Source: Desulfuromonadales bacterium GWC2_61_20 (GTDB taxonomy: Bacteria; Desulfobacterota; Desulfuromonadia; Desulfuromonadales; UBA2197). From it: a stretch of 44,765 bases of DNA. Positions 15,077 through 23,941 of the stretch are shown here, piece by piece (position 1 is the first letter of the stretch; the number at the start of each line of letters is the position of its first letter). Position numbers and translations under genes: made by a program. The notes below the pieces were generated by a model. It saw only the letters and a program-made list of their open reading frames with translations, was not told the DNA's origin and did not search any database. Location of the stretch: assembly GCA_001799485.1 (NCBI GenBank), contig MGTO01000135.1:1-44765 (forward strand), in the 5' to 3' direction.

Positions 15077-15925
15077 TTAATCGCGTAGACGGGGATCAAG
15101 GGCATCGCGAATCCCTTCCCCCAGAAGATTGTAGCCGAGGACGGTGACCAGAATGGCGAGCCCGGGGAAAACCGACAGCCACCAGGCGGTGCCGAGGGTC
15201 TGCTTGCCGGCGATGAGCATGTTGCCCCAGGAGGGGGTCGGCGGTTGCACGCCGATACCGAGAAAGGAGAGGGCGCTCTCGGTCAGGATCGCCCCGGCCA
15301 CGCCGAGGGTCGCCGAAACCAGAACCGGTGAAAGGGCATTGGGGAGGAGGTGGCGAAAGATCAGCCGGCTGTCGGAGGCCCCGAGGGCGCGGGCGGCAAC
15401 CACGAAATCCCGTTCGCGCAGGGTGAGAAACTCGGCCCGGACCAGGCGCGCCACCCCCATCCAGCCGGTCAGACCGATGATGATCATGATGTTCCAGATG
15501 GACGGGTCGAGAAAGGCGATGACGGCCAGGATAAGAAAAAAGGTCGGGAAGCAGAGCATGATGTCGACAAAACGCATCAGTGTCGCATCGGCCCAGCCGC
15601 CGTAAAATCCGGCGACGGCACCGATAACGATTCCGAGCAGGGTGGCAATGCCGACAGCGACAAAACCGACGAGAAGGGAAATGCGCGCGCCGTGAAGAAT
15701 GCGGGCCAGGACATCGCGACCAAGGTCGTCGGTCCCCAGGGGATGTTCCCAGGCCGGGGCAAGGAGCTGCCCGGCAATATCGATGGCACCGGGATCATGT
15801 TGCCACAGGGGAGCCAGCAGGGCCAGCAGGCACATGGTCGCGACGATGACGCCACCGGCCAGGGCCATGCGGTTGCGACGCAGGCGCACAAAGAGTCGCT
15901 GTCCGGGGAAATGAGTCATGACCAT
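15077..15925 (-). CDS. OppC/DppC-type ABC peptide transporter permease
   Basis: A 282-residue inner-membrane permease of the oligopeptide/nickel transporter class. Seen: six hydrophobic segments, the N-terminal HPLGTDDLGRDVLARILHGARISL signature typical of DppC/OppC, and the EAA loop (REFVVAARALGASD-like, here RDFVVAARALGASDSRLIFRHLLPN) that contacts the ATPase. A working importer also needs an OppB-type permease, two ATPases and a binding protein; none is in this window, so it is an orphan here. Start ATG 15925 has a weak ribosome-binding site; ATG 15919 is an alternative. It lies 15 bp after the MshEN gene. Confidence 0.92.
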   Translation of the reverse strand: MVMTHFPGQRLFVRLRRNRMALAGGVIVATMCLLALLAPLWQHDPGAIDIAGQLLAPAWEHPLGTDDLGRDVLARILHGARISLLVGFVAVGIATLLGIVIGAVAGFYGGWADATLMRFVDIMLCFPTFFLILAVIAFLDPSIWNIMIIIGLTGWMGVARLVRAEFLTLRERDFVVAARALGASDSRLIFRHLLPNALSPVLVSATLGVAGAILTESALSFLGIGVQPPTPSWGNMLIAGKQTLGTAWWLSVFPGLAILVTVLGYNLLGEGIRDALDPRLRD

Positions 15926-15940
15926 GACTTAAGGGCGGGG

Positions 15941-16654
15941 TTACTTCAGGCGATCGAATTCGAGAAGAGAGAGAACTCCCTTATCGAGGAGCAGGCGCAG
16001 CAATGCCTGGTATTTTTCCTCGAAGCCGGCATTGGCCGACAGGGTCGCGACCGTTGCTGATTTATTCTCTGTGGCCGTCATCAATGTCTGCGAATGGATG
16101 ACTTCAACCCCTTCCGACGAATAACTGGAGCGGACAGGAGATTCTTCGCCGGCGGCCGCCAGGGGCGCCGAGACAGCCACGGCCTGCGGCGCCTCGACCG
16201 GGGCCGGGGCCCCGTAGTAATGGAAATTGATCGCTTCGCGCACCTCGCGTTCGGAGGCGAGGGCGGCCTTGATCCGGCAGCCGGTCATGAACTGCAGGGA
16301 ATCGAGGAGCATCAGGTTGGTGGGATCGCACATCGCCACCAGCAGGTAGATCGTCCCGTTGACATCCTTACGCTCCACCGGCAGCACATTCAGTTCGAGG
16401 GCCTTTTCCGCGGGGATGTAATGCAGGACCTCTTTGGATATCTTGTAGCCGACCAGATTGACCCGCGGCAATTTAAGCTGGGTGGCGAGAAACTTCAGCA
16501 ACTCCTGCTCGCTGATATAGCCGAGACTGAGGAGGGACGCCCCCAGGCGCCCCCCCCAGTTGCGCTGGTGGGATAGCGCCGAATTGAGCTGAAAAGCATT
16601 GAGCTTTCCGGCCTGAATGAGCATTTCTCCCAACTTGATATTTTTCTGGGTCAT
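15941..16654 (-). CDS. Stand-alone MshEN (T2SSE N-terminal) protein
   Basis: A 237-residue protein with only the N-terminal domain of the GspE/PilB/MshE ATPases. Two tandem MshEN motifs are visible: LGEMLIQAGKLNAFQLNSAL ending HQ (8-30) and RLGASLLSLGYISEQELLKF ending LATQ (36-59). In MshE this repeated motif binds c-di-GMP. A second half, KALELNVLPVERKDVNGTIYLLVAMCDPTN, matches the rest of the T2SSE_N fold. No Walker motif is present. Residues 160-237 are a low-complexity linker and a short helical tail (EKYQALLRLLLDKGVLSLLEF). It could be a c-di-GMP-responsive adaptor; this is inference. Confidence 0.82.
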   Translation of the reverse strand: MTQKNIKLGEMLIQAGKLNAFQLNSALSHQRNWGGRLGASLLSLGYISEQELLKFLATQLKLPRVNLVGYKISKEVLHYIPAEKALELNVLPVERKDVNGTIYLLVAMCDPTNLMLLDSLQFMTGCRIKAALASEREVREAINFHYYGAPAPVEAPQAVAVSAPLAAAGEESPVRSSYSSEGVEVIHSQTLMTATENKSATVATLSANAGFEEKYQALLRLLLDKGVLSLLEFDRLK

Positions 16655-16712
16655 GGCGTCACCATGGGGCTATGCCTCCCGGCGCTCAGGGGCTGGGTCA
16701 AGGCGGCTGCGG

Positions 16713-18149
16713 TCAGGGAGCGTCTGCCGGCGAGATGACCACGCGCCGGTTCCTGAAGCGCCCTTCCTGGGTCGAATTATCTCCGATCGGATCGCCCTCA
16801 CCGAGGCCGCGGACAATGAGACGATCGGCTTCGACACCAAACCGCTGGGCCAGATAAGCCCGCACGCTTTCTGCCCGCTTCTTCGACAATTCGAGGTTGA
16901 ATTCGGACGGGCCGACACTGTCGGTATGACCGTCGATATTGAAGCGTACCCCGGGTTGCTGGGAGATAAACGCGGCAGCCCGGGCCAGGGCGGCTTCGTT
17001 TTCCGGCTGCACCTTATACTCACCCGGCGGGAGTTCAAGCCGGATAATCATGGCACTCCCGACGATCTCCGTCACCGGAGTCGCAGCCATCCCGCCGGCC
17101 AGGGTTTCACAACCATCCGGTCCGACTTCGACTCCCGGCGCGCTGCCAGGACACTGATCGTCGGCATCGAAGACTCCGTCGCCATCCGAATCGCTGGGGC
17201 AACCATAGGCATTGACCGGCACATAGGTTGGAGTATTGGGGCAACGGTCCAGATCATCCCCCACGCCGTCGCCATCGGCGTCCTGCACGCCACTCGGGCA
17301 GCCGGCGGCATCGACCGGGGACCCGGCGGGGGTCTCGGGACAACGGTCGTGATCGTCGGCGACACCATCACCATCGGTATCTGCTGGGACAACGGGCTCG
17401 GGGCAACCGGAGGCATCGACCCGGGTCCCGGCCGGAGTCTCCAGGCAGAGATCCTTGCGATCGTCAACCCCGTCACCGTCGGCATCGAGGGCGCAACCGG
17501 AACCATCCACCGTCACCCGGGGCTTGCTACCGGGGCAACGATCATAGGCATCGACAATTCCGTCACCATCGGTGTCGTTGACGAGCAGGGCCATCTTTTC
17601 CCCACCGAGCTGGAAGGTAATCCCGGCGGTGGCGGCAAACATGTTGTAATAATCGTGCTCTTTGGGGCTGTCGCTGTAGTTGATATCGACGAGATGCTTC
17701 AGGTCGAGACGCAGGGCCACCCCTTCCGGCAGGAAGTATTTCAGACCGACACCGTAACCGGCCAGGAGATCACCGTCGTTCCCGCCATTCGATTCCAGCA
17801 CGAGCCCCCCGGCAGCCAGGGAGACATAGGGAACCAGACGCTTTTGCGGACGGAAGTGATAGAGAAGATCGAGGTGAGCCGCGTAGACGTCGACCTCCGC
17901 GCTCCCCGATTCCAATGCGCTATCGGTCAAGGTAAAAACCCCCTCGGCACCCCAGTGTTCACTGAAGTTATAGCCGAGGGCCAGACCCCCGGCATACCCG
18001 GTGTCGAGATCCTGATTCCCCTCAAAAACCATGATCCCAACCTGCGGGGTCAGGGTAAAGGCAAAGGGACGATTGCCCGCCGCGGCGGCGGAGGCAACGA
18101 GGAGGAGCCCTCCTGCCAGCAGGAGGATATGACTGCATCTCTTGAACAT
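16713..18149 (-). CDS. OmpA-family protein with thrombospondin-3 repeats
   Basis: A 478-residue outer-membrane protein. Signal peptide (SHILLLAGGLLLVASAAAA), an 8-strand barrel (about 26-190; DLLYHFRPQKRLVPYVSLAAG, LKHLVDINYS), five calcium-binding thrombospondin type-3 repeats (about 195-340; DTDGDGIVDAYDRCP, DADGDGVDDRKDLC and so on) and a C-terminal OmpA peptidoglycan-binding domain with NIDGHTDSVGPSEFNLELSK and RAESVRAYL. The family anchors the outer membrane to the cell wall. The promoter lies at 18263-18291 and the 5' leader contains a hairpin (18168-18188). It heads the minus-strand run that continues with MshEN and the permease. Confidence 0.95.
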   Translation of the reverse strand: MFKRCSHILLLAGGLLLVASAAAAGNRPFAFTLTPQVGIMVFEGNQDLDTGYAGGLALGYNFSEHWGAEGVFTLTDSALESGSAEVDVYAAHLDLLYHFRPQKRLVPYVSLAAGGLVLESNGGNDGDLLAGYGVGLKYFLPEGVALRLDLKHLVDINYSDSPKEHDYYNMFAATAGITFQLGGEKMALLVNDTDGDGIVDAYDRCPGSKPRVTVDGSGCALDADGDGVDDRKDLCLETPAGTRVDASGCPEPVVPADTDGDGVADDHDRCPETPAGSPVDAAGCPSGVQDADGDGVGDDLDRCPNTPTYVPVNAYGCPSDSDGDGVFDADDQCPGSAPGVEVGPDGCETLAGGMAATPVTEIVGSAMIIRLELPPGEYKVQPENEAALARAAAFISQQPGVRFNIDGHTDSVGPSEFNLELSKKRAESVRAYLAQRFGVEADRLIVRGLGEGDPIGDNSTQEGRFRNRRVVISPADAP

Positions 18150-18167
18150 TCCCCAATTCCTTCCTCT

Positions 18168-18188
18168 TCATCCCGGCAGCCGGGATGA
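18168..18188. promoter_or_regulatory. Hairpin in ompA-like leader
   Basis: TCATCCCGG (18168-18176) and CCGGGATGA (18180-18188) form a perfect 9-bp stem with a 3-nt loop, 19 bp before the ompA-like start codon. It could hide the ribosome-binding site region or stabilise the mRNA. There is no T-run, so it is not a terminator. Confidence 0.55.
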
Positions 18189-18262
18189 ATCGTCAAAAGC
18201 CCGCCCGCGGGTTCAACCAAGAGTGATCCCTGCGGCAAGCGTATCTTCGTAACTAGTTTGCG

Positions 18263-18291
18263 ACTATAACCAAAGCCCGGCATTTTTTCAA
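18263..18291 (-). promoter_or_regulatory. Promoter of ompA-like gene
   Basis: On the minus strand, TTGAAA (18291-18286) and TATAGT (18268-18263) are spaced by 17 bp. The predicted start site near 18257 gives a leader of about 107 nt. Confidence 0.65.
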
Positions 18292-18405
18292 AGCAAAATT
18301 GATAAATTGCGAAATTTGCCCAGCTCCATTTCGACAATTTAATGCAGCCCGGCTCATGGCCAAGCGGGGTGACCATGCGCTACAACCTCGGTACCCGCGA
18401 CCCCC

Positions 18406-18434
18406 TTGACCCCATTGCCGGTGACGGCTACACT
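18406..18434 (+). promoter_or_regulatory. Promoter of aminotransferase gene
   Basis: TTGACC (18406-18411) and TACACT (18429-18434) are separated by 17 bp, 37 bp before the start codon. Confidence 0.6.
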
Positions 18435-18471
18435 GCACCCCATTTCGCGTTCTCAACAAGGAGAAATTGTC

Positions 18472-19671
18472 ATGTCTGTTGCCATCAAGGTTTCGAGTTG
18501 CATCGAACGTTCTTCCTGGATCCGCAAGATGTTCGAAGAGGGTGCCCGACTCAGGTCGCTGCATGGCGACGACAAGGTTTTCGACTTCACCCTCGGCAAT
18601 CCGTCGACCGAACCGCCGGCCGATTTCCGCGCCGAGCTGTTACGCCTCGCCAGTCAGCCGCAAGCGGGGATGCACCGTTATATGAACAACGCCGGCTACG
18701 AGGAAACCCGTGCCGCCGTAGCCGCACACTTGTCGCGCCGCTCCCCCCGCCCCGTCGCAGCGCGCCATATCATCATGACCTGCGGCGCCGGCGGCGGTCT
18801 CAACGTCATCCTTAAAACCCTGCTCAACCCCGGCGAGGAGGTCATCATCCTCGCCCCCTATTTTGTCGAGTACAAGTTCTACATCGACAACCATGGCGGC
18901 GTCAGCCGCGAAGTCTGGACCGATCGCGACACCTTTCAACTCGATCTCGCCGCCATCGAAAAAGCCATCGGACCGATGACCCGGGCGCTCATCCTCAACT
19001 CCCCCAACAATCCGACCGGGGTGATTTATCCCCGCGAGGCCCTGACTGCCCTCGGCGCCCTGCTGGCGCGCAAGGAAGCCGAACTCGACCGCCAGATCAC
19101 GGTGATTTCCGACGAGCCCTACGCCCGTCTGGCCTACGACGGACACGAGGTCCCCTGTATTTTTTCCTGCATCAAGAATTCTGTTGTCGCCACCTCCCAT
19201 TCGAAGGATCTGGCCCTCCCCGGCGAACGTATCGGCTACCTCGCCGCCAACCCGGCCATGGATGAGGTCGACCGGTTCATCGAGGGAGCCATCTTCTGCA
19301 ATCGTGTCCTCGGCTTCGTCAACGCTCCGGCGCTGATGCAGCGACTGGTGGCCAAACTGCAGGAGAGCGGCGTCGATATCGCCGAGTACCAGCGCAAGCG
19401 GGACCTTCTCTATCGGCACCTGAGCGGCCTCGGTTTCCGCATGGTCAAGCCGGATGGCGCCTTTTACCTCTTCCCCCAATCCCCAGTTGCCGACGACGTT
19501 GCTTTCGTCCAGGCCGCCCTGCGCCACAATCTTCTTCTCGTCCCCGGCACCGGCTTCGGCGCGCCGGGATTCTTCCGCATCGCCTATTGCGTCGAGGAAG
19601 CCGCCATCCGCCGCAGCTTCCCGGCCTGGGCCGCCCTGGCCGCGGAATTTGCCCTCAAGGCCGCCGAGTAA
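18472..19671 (+). CDS. Class I/II PLP-dependent aminotransferase
   Basis: A 399-residue cytosolic aminotransferase of fold type I. Seen: the GNPSTEPP entry segment, TCGAGGGLNVILKTLL (cofactor phosphate loop), ILNSPNNPTGVIYP (the Asn that contacts PLP), ISDEPYARLAYDG (Asp for the pyridine nitrogen), the Schiff-base lysine in SHSKDLALPGERIGYLA (Lys245) and FFRIAYCV near the end with the substrate-carboxylate arginine. The amino-acid specificity cannot be read. The start has a strong ribosome-binding site (aaggag). Alone on the plus strand, with its own promoter, facing recJ. An arginine-rich run in another frame is a shadow. Confidence 0.93.
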   Translation: MSVAIKVSSCIERSSWIRKMFEEGARLRSLHGDDKVFDFTLGNPSTEPPADFRAELLRLASQPQAGMHRYMNNAGYEETRAAVAAHLSRRSPRPVAARHIIMTCGAGGGLNVILKTLLNPGEEVIILAPYFVEYKFYIDNHGGVSREVWTDRDTFQLDLAAIEKAIGPMTRALILNSPNNPTGVIYPREALTALGALLARKEAELDRQITVISDEPYARLAYDGHEVPCIFSCIKNSVVATSHSKDLALPGERIGYLAANPAMDEVDRFIEGAIFCNRVLGFVNAPALMQRLVAKLQESGVDIAEYQRKRDLLYRHLSGLGFRMVKPDGAFYLFPQSPVADDVAFVQAALRHNLLLVPGTGFGAPGFFRIAYCVEEAAIRRSFPAWAALAAEFALKAAE

Positions 19672-19753
19672 GGAGAGCCCTGCCGCAGACGGGTCCGGGC
19701 GCTGCCGGGTGATTTATTCGGCGATGGAGATTGCACAAAGACGAAGGGAAGGC

Positions 19754-21481
19754 TCAGTCGGCCGTAGCGGTGCGCAGATCGCGAATGCGCAGCTGCACCT
19801 CGGTCCGGCCTTGCCAGAGATTGAGTTGCGGCGTCACCAGCAGGTCGAGTTCGCCGACCAGCTCCTGCTGCCGTCCGGCCATGCCGAAGGCGATGCAGGG
19901 GAGACTATCGCCCCCCTGCCGCGCGGTGAACTTGAGGTGTTTTTCTTGCAGAAGGCGCGGCTGCTGGACCCGGACTCCGCGCAGCAGGAAGGCCGGCTCG
20001 GGATTCCCGGCGCCAAAAGGGGCCAATGTCGCCAGCTCCTCGACGCTCTGTCGATCCAGCTCTGCCAGCAACAGTTCGCCATCGTGCCAGAGTCGCGGCA
20101 GCAGGTCCGCCGCGCTGAGCGCTTCCCCGGCCACGGCTTCGAAAGACGCGGCGAAAGCCGCCACCTCGTCGGCGGCGAGACTGACCCCGGCGGCCATGGC
20201 ATGGCCGCCGAAACCGCCGAGGTGATGGCGACACCGCTCCAGGGCGGCATGGAGATGAAAGCCCACGATGGAGCGGGCCGAACCTTTGCCCAGCGCGGCG
20301 GTCAGGGCGATGAGAACGGTGGGGCGGTGGTAGCGTTCAACCAGGCGGCTGGCAACGATGCCGATGACCCCGGCGTGCCAGCGCGCATCGGCCAGAACGA
20401 TGGAGTGCGCCCCGCCCTCATTTCCCTCCTCCAGGCGGGCCACCGCCTGAGCAAAGGTCTCCTGTTCCACCTCGCGCCGCTCCCGGTTGATCCCGTCAAG
20501 TCTGGCCGCCAATGCCGCGGCCAGGTCCTTCTCCTTCGTCAGCAGCAGCTCGACCCCGAGGGCCGCATCCTCCAGCCGGCCGGCCGCGTTGAGCCGCGGG
20601 GCCAGACCGAAGCCGACGGCGCCGCAATTCGCCTCCTTGACCCCTGCCACCAGCATCAGTGCCGCCAAACCTGCACGGCAGCGCTTGTTCATCTGGGTCA
20701 GGCCGTGCCGGGTAAGGAGGCGGTTGACTCCGGTCAGCGGCACAATGTCGGCAATGGTCCCGAGGGCGACCAGGTCGAGGGAGGGGCGCAGGTCGGGTTC
20801 GGCCCCGGCGGCAAAGTGCCCGGCTTCGCGCAAGGCCTTGCGCAACCCGACCAGAAGCATGAAGGCGACACCGACACCGGCCAGGGACGTATAGGGAAAA
20901 GCGCTGCCCTCGAGGTGAGGGTTGATCACGGCGTAAGCTGCCGGGAGATGGTGTCCGGGGAGATGATGGTCGGTAATGATGAGATCGAGACCGAGCTCCT
21001 GTGCGCGGGCCGCTTCGCCGACGGCGGCGATGCCGCAGTCGACCGATACCACTACGCGCGCCCCGGCGGCGGCAGCCCGCTCCAGGGCTTCGGCCGACAG
21101 ACCGTAACCGTCGCGCAAGCGCAAGGGGATGAAGGACTCGACCTCGGCGCCGAAGGAACGCAGCGCTTCGACCAGGAGGACGGTGCCGCTGACGCCATCG
21201 ACGTCGTAGTCGCCGTGAATGGCAATGCGCTCCCCCCTCTGCACCGCCCGCAGCAAGCGCGCTACCGCTGGCGCCATCCCCGAGAGGAGAAAGGGGTCGG
21301 GCAGGGCACTCAACCGCCCGTCGAGATAGTCGCGTCCCGCCGTTTCATCGCAGATGCCGCGCAAGCACAGGGCACGGGCCGTGAGCGGGCGGATGCCGAG
21401 ACGTTGGGCCAGCGTCGCGACCGCGCCGACCTCCGGCTCCCCACCACGTGCCAGCCAGCGGCGCACGGTCACCGGCTGCAT
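19754..21481 (-). CDS. recJ: Single-stranded-DNA-specific exonuclease RecJ
   Basis: A 575-residue 5'-3' single-stranded-DNA exonuclease of the DHH family, used in recombination and mismatch repair. Seen: motif I DYDVDG (91-96), motif II around SVDCGIA, the DHH motif in ITDHHLPG, the metal ligand VALGTIADIVPL, RLNAAGRLEDA, and the DHHA1 motif GGFGGHAMAAGVS. The C-terminal OB-like part (LLRGVRVQQPRLLQEKHLKFTAR) is present. Its start overlaps the end of the upstream lipoprotein gene by 13 bp, so translation is coupled. A longer open frame on the opposite strand (19454-21544) is a GC-rich shadow. Confidence 0.97.
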   Translation of the reverse strand: MQPVTVRRWLARGGEPEVGAVATLAQRLGIRPLTARALCLRGICDETAGRDYLDGRLSALPDPFLLSGMAPAVARLLRAVQRGERIAIHGDYDVDGVSGTVLLVEALRSFGAEVESFIPLRLRDGYGLSAEALERAAAAGARVVVSVDCGIAAVGEAARAQELGLDLIITDHHLPGHHLPAAYAVINPHLEGSAFPYTSLAGVGVAFMLLVGLRKALREAGHFAAGAEPDLRPSLDLVALGTIADIVPLTGVNRLLTRHGLTQMNKRCRAGLAALMLVAGVKEANCGAVGFGLAPRLNAAGRLEDAALGVELLLTKEKDLAAALAARLDGINRERREVEQETFAQAVARLEEGNEGGAHSIVLADARWHAGVIGIVASRLVERYHRPTVLIALTAALGKGSARSIVGFHLHAALERCRHHLGGFGGHAMAAGVSLAADEVAAFAASFEAVAGEALSAADLLPRLWHDGELLLAELDRQSVEELATLAPFGAGNPEPAFLLRGVRVQQPRLLQEKHLKFTARQGGDSLPCIAFGMAGRQQELVGELDLLVTPQLNLWQGRTEVQLRIRDLRTATAD

Positions 21482-22335
21482 CGGGGGACCTCGACTGATC
21501 TGGCGACCGGCGCCAGAGGAAGAAACTCGATCCGGCCGAGATAGTCGACGCGGCGGCCATCGAAGAAACTGCCCGCTATCGCCTCCAGATCGGTCGTCCC
21601 CCAGTCGTTGCGAGGCAGGGCGACGTTTTCGGGGACTTCCTCGCCGAGGACGATGTTCGCCTCGCGATTGCCGGCGATGCGATTGCCCTCGATATGATAA
21701 TCGCGAGGGTGCGCAGTGATAAAAAACCCCTTGTCGTTGTCGCGAATGTCGTTGTGGCAGATCACCGGCGCGCCGAAATGAAAGCGGATGGCGACGCCGT
21801 TGCGGTGCAGCAGATTGTTTTCGATGAGGATGCGGCTGGTGTGGAAGCGGATACCGACCAGGTTGTCAGCGAAGACGGAATCCTCGACATAGACTTCGGA
21901 TTCCTGACTGTGGAGGGCGCTGTCGGCCTGGCTGAAGTGGCAGAAGCGAAATGAGGCGGAGGGACTTTGTTGCAGGTTGATGCCGCCCCAGCTCCCCGGG
22001 GCGGCAGCAGGATCGGCAGCGGCGAAGCGGATGGGGGCATCCTTGGTCCCTTCGGCCCGCAGGGTGCCGCGGACGATGAGCTCGCTGCCGGGAAAGTGCG
22101 GATGCTCGCGGTAGAGATCGTCCGCTCCCGGCGGGAGGAAGAGAACCTCGCTCCCCGGATCAATTTCCAGAGATGCGCCGGGCGGGATGACCACATCTCC
22201 CTGGATATAGATCCGCCCTTGCCAGTGTTGCGCCCCCGCCAGTTCGCCACGCATCGTGAGCCCGCGCCCGGCACCACACCCCCACAGCAGCGGGAGGGTC
22301 AGGGTGAGCAAGGTCAGGACTCGGAGGGCGGGCAT
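21469..22335 (-). CDS. Lipoprotein with right-handed beta-helix
   Basis: A 288-residue predicted lipoprotein: signal peptide PALRVLTLLTLTLPLLWGC with the lipobox LLWGC and Cys20 as the acylated residue. The mature part has parallel beta-helix repeats (DSVFADNLVGIRFHTSRILI, ENNLLHRNGVAIRFHFGAPV, CHNDIRDNDKGFFIT, EGNRIAGNREANIVLG), as in NosD/pectate-lyase folds. An early segment GDVVIPPGASLEIDPGSEVLF is typical of such proteins. Substrate or ligand unknown. The start at 22335 has AGGAT upstream; 22371 is unsupported. It lies after the terminator at 22350-22384, so transcription must begin between them or read through. Confidence 0.77.
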   Translation of the reverse strand: MPALRVLTLLTLTLPLLWGCGAGRGLTMRGELAGAQHWQGRIYIQGDVVIPPGASLEIDPGSEVLFLPPGADDLYREHPHFPGSELIVRGTLRAEGTKDAPIRFAAADPAAAPGSWGGINLQQSPSASFRFCHFSQADSALHSQESEVYVEDSVFADNLVGIRFHTSRILIENNLLHRNGVAIRFHFGAPVICHNDIRDNDKGFFITAHPRDYHIEGNRIAGNREANIVLGEEVPENVALPRNDWGTTDLEAIAGSFFDGRRVDYLGRIEFLPLAPVARSVEVPRCSR

Positions 22336-22349
22336 GGGGATCCTGCAAG

Positions 22350-22384
22350 AAAAAAGGGCGTCGATTCGCAACGAACCGACGCCC
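22350..22384 (-). terminator. Intrinsic terminator after TPR gene
   Basis: On the minus strand, GGGCGTCG and CGACGCCC form an outer stem, TTCG/CGAA an inner stem with a 3-nt loop and one mismatch, followed by a T-run (A-run at 22350-22355 on plus). It ends the queA-to-TPR transcript. Confidence 0.88.
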
Positions 22385-22394
22385 CGAAGGTAAG

Positions 22395-23000
22395 TTATTG
22401 GGGGGCGCTCGGAAATGCCGCACGCGGCTTGACGGCTTCGGCCGGCAGATTCGGGTGCGAGTCGATAAACTCGACTTCGCTGCGGATCTTGTCGGCGGCA
22501 GGGCCGACGGGGCTGATTTCGAGGTATTTCTGCCAGGCGACCTTGGCCTTGGGGAAATCGTTAAGATCGTAACGGTAGACGACCCCGAGATTGAAGAGGC
22601 TCTGCAGGTGACGCGGATCGAGTTGGTTGGCCTTGGTGAAGTTGGCCAGGGCGCGGTCGTACCAGCCGACCTGACGGAACATCACCCCCTGGTCGGTGAG
22701 GACGTTGGGGTCGTTGCCGTCGAGGGCCAGCGCCTTGTCATAGGCCTCGATCGCCTTCATCGGGTTGCTCGAGTCGAAATAGTTGTTGCCCAGCTCGACC
22801 CAGGCGCCGCGGTTCTTCGGATCGGTCGCGACCAGCCCTTCGAGCATCTTGATACTCTGCTGGTAATTCACCGCCGGAGGCTGACCGGAGGTCATCTGCG
22901 GTTCGGGACTTCCTTGTTTCCCCTTACTGAGAAGGATCCCGACGAGGAGACCGATAATCAGGGCGGCCCCGATCAGGAGCAGGGTTTCTTTATTTTTCAA
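22395..23000 (-). CDS. Membrane-anchored TPR protein
   Basis: A 201-residue protein with one N-terminal membrane anchor (LLLIGAALIIGLLVGILLS) and three or four tetratricopeptide repeats (AWVELGNNYFDSSNPMKAIE, PNVLTDQGVMFRQVGWYDRA, QSLFNLGVVYRYDLNDFPKA). It sits 12 bp downstream of secF in the Sec operon, a position where TPR proteins occur in Geobacter-type genomes; a role in handling exported proteins is plausible but not shown. The start has a ribosome-binding site (aggaggat). Terminator directly after. Confidence 0.85.
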   Translation of the reverse strand: MKNKETLLLIGAALIIGLLVGILLSKGKQGSPEPQMTSGQPPAVNYQQSIKMLEGLVATDPKNRGAWVELGNNYFDSSNPMKAIEAYDKALALDGNDPNVLTDQGVMFRQVGWYDRALANFTKANQLDPRHLQSLFNLGVVYRYDLNDFPKAKVAWQKYLEISPVGPAADKIRSEVEFIDSHPNLPAEAVKPRAAFPSAPQ

Positions 23001-23012
23001 GGGATCCTCCTG

Positions 23013-23930
23013 TTATTTGGCGGCGGCCAGGCGCCGGGCCTTGTGGCTTTCCCAGAAAAGGATGACGGGGCTGGCAACGTAAATCGACGAATAGGTGCCG
23101 ACGGTGATGCCGAGGAGCATGGCCAGGGCGAAATTCTGGATGACGCTGCCGCCGAAGAAGTAGAGGGCGGTGACGCTCAAGAGGGTCAGCCCCGAGGTCA
23201 TGAAGGTGCGGGAGAGGGTTTCGTTGATGCTGCGGTTGATGATCCAGCTCAAACTCTCCTTGGAATGGCGCCCCATGTTCTCGCGGATGCGGTCGCAGAC
23301 GATGACGGTGTCGTTGACCGAGTAACCGATGATGGTCAGCAGGGCGGCGACGATGGTCAGGTCGATCTCCAGGTTGAAGACGGAGAAGATGGCGATGGTG
23401 ATGAAGACGTCATGGGCCAGGGCGATGACGGCGCCGACGCCGAAACGCAATTCGAAGCGCCAGGTGATGTAAATGAGCATGCCGACGATGGCAAAGAGAA
23501 GGGCCAAGAGCCCCTTCTGGCGCAGGTCCTTGCCGACCTGCGGCCCGACCATTTCGGTGCGGCGAATCTCGACCTTGCCGGCGCCATAGCCCTTTTCCAG
23601 GGCGGCCTGGATGTCGGCGGAGACCCCTTTGAGCTCGGCGCTCGATTCCTGCATCTTGATCAGGTACTCGTTGGCCCCCTCGCCGAACTGCTGGATGGAA
23701 ACCCCGCGCAGCGGCAACTCCTTGAGCAGTTCGCGCACCCGGGCGGCGTCGGTCGGGGCGGCAATCTGCACCTGCAGCAGGGTGCCGCCGGCGAAATCGA
23801 TGCCGTATTCCGGCCCGCCCTTGGCGACCAGGGAGACGATGCCGACGAGGATAAGGACCGCCGAGCAGGCGATGGCGATGAGTCGCTTGCCGACGAAGTC
23901 GATATTGGTATCGGGACGTATCAGTTCCAT
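23013..23930 (-). CDS. secF: Protein-export membrane protein SecF
   Basis: A 305-residue inner-membrane protein with six transmembrane segments that, with SecD, uses the proton motive force to help complete Sec-dependent export. Seen: NIDFVGKRLIAIACSAVLIL at the start, YGIDFAGGTLLQVQI (SecD/SecF signature), VGPQVGKDLRQKGLLALLFA, VNDTVIVCDRIRENM and TSGLTLLSVTALYFFGG. The ribosome-binding site (gaggag) precedes ATG. It lies 11 bp after secD. Confidence 0.97.
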   Translation of the reverse strand: MELIRPDTNIDFVGKRLIAIACSAVLILVGIVSLVAKGGPEYGIDFAGGTLLQVQIAAPTDAARVRELLKELPLRGVSIQQFGEGANEYLIKMQESSAELKGVSADIQAALEKGYGAGKVEIRRTEMVGPQVGKDLRQKGLLALLFAIVGMLIYITWRFELRFGVGAVIALAHDVFITIAIFSVFNLEIDLTIVAALLTIIGYSVNDTVIVCDRIRENMGRHSKESLSWIINRSINETLSRTFMTSGLTLLSVTALYFFGGSVIQNFALAMLLGITVGTYSSIYVASPVILFWESHKARRLAAAK

Positions 23931-23941
23931 GTGAAAACTCC

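Noticed and set aside
16713-18188. Plus-strand frame opposite the OmpA-like gene (16617-18188)
   Set aside because: Its repeated Gly/Ile/Thr-rich text mirrors the thrombospondin-3 repeats on the other strand.
19454-21544. 696-codon plus-strand frame opposite recJ
   Set aside because: Longer than recJ but with no domain and a shadow-like composition; recJ has all catalytic motifs.
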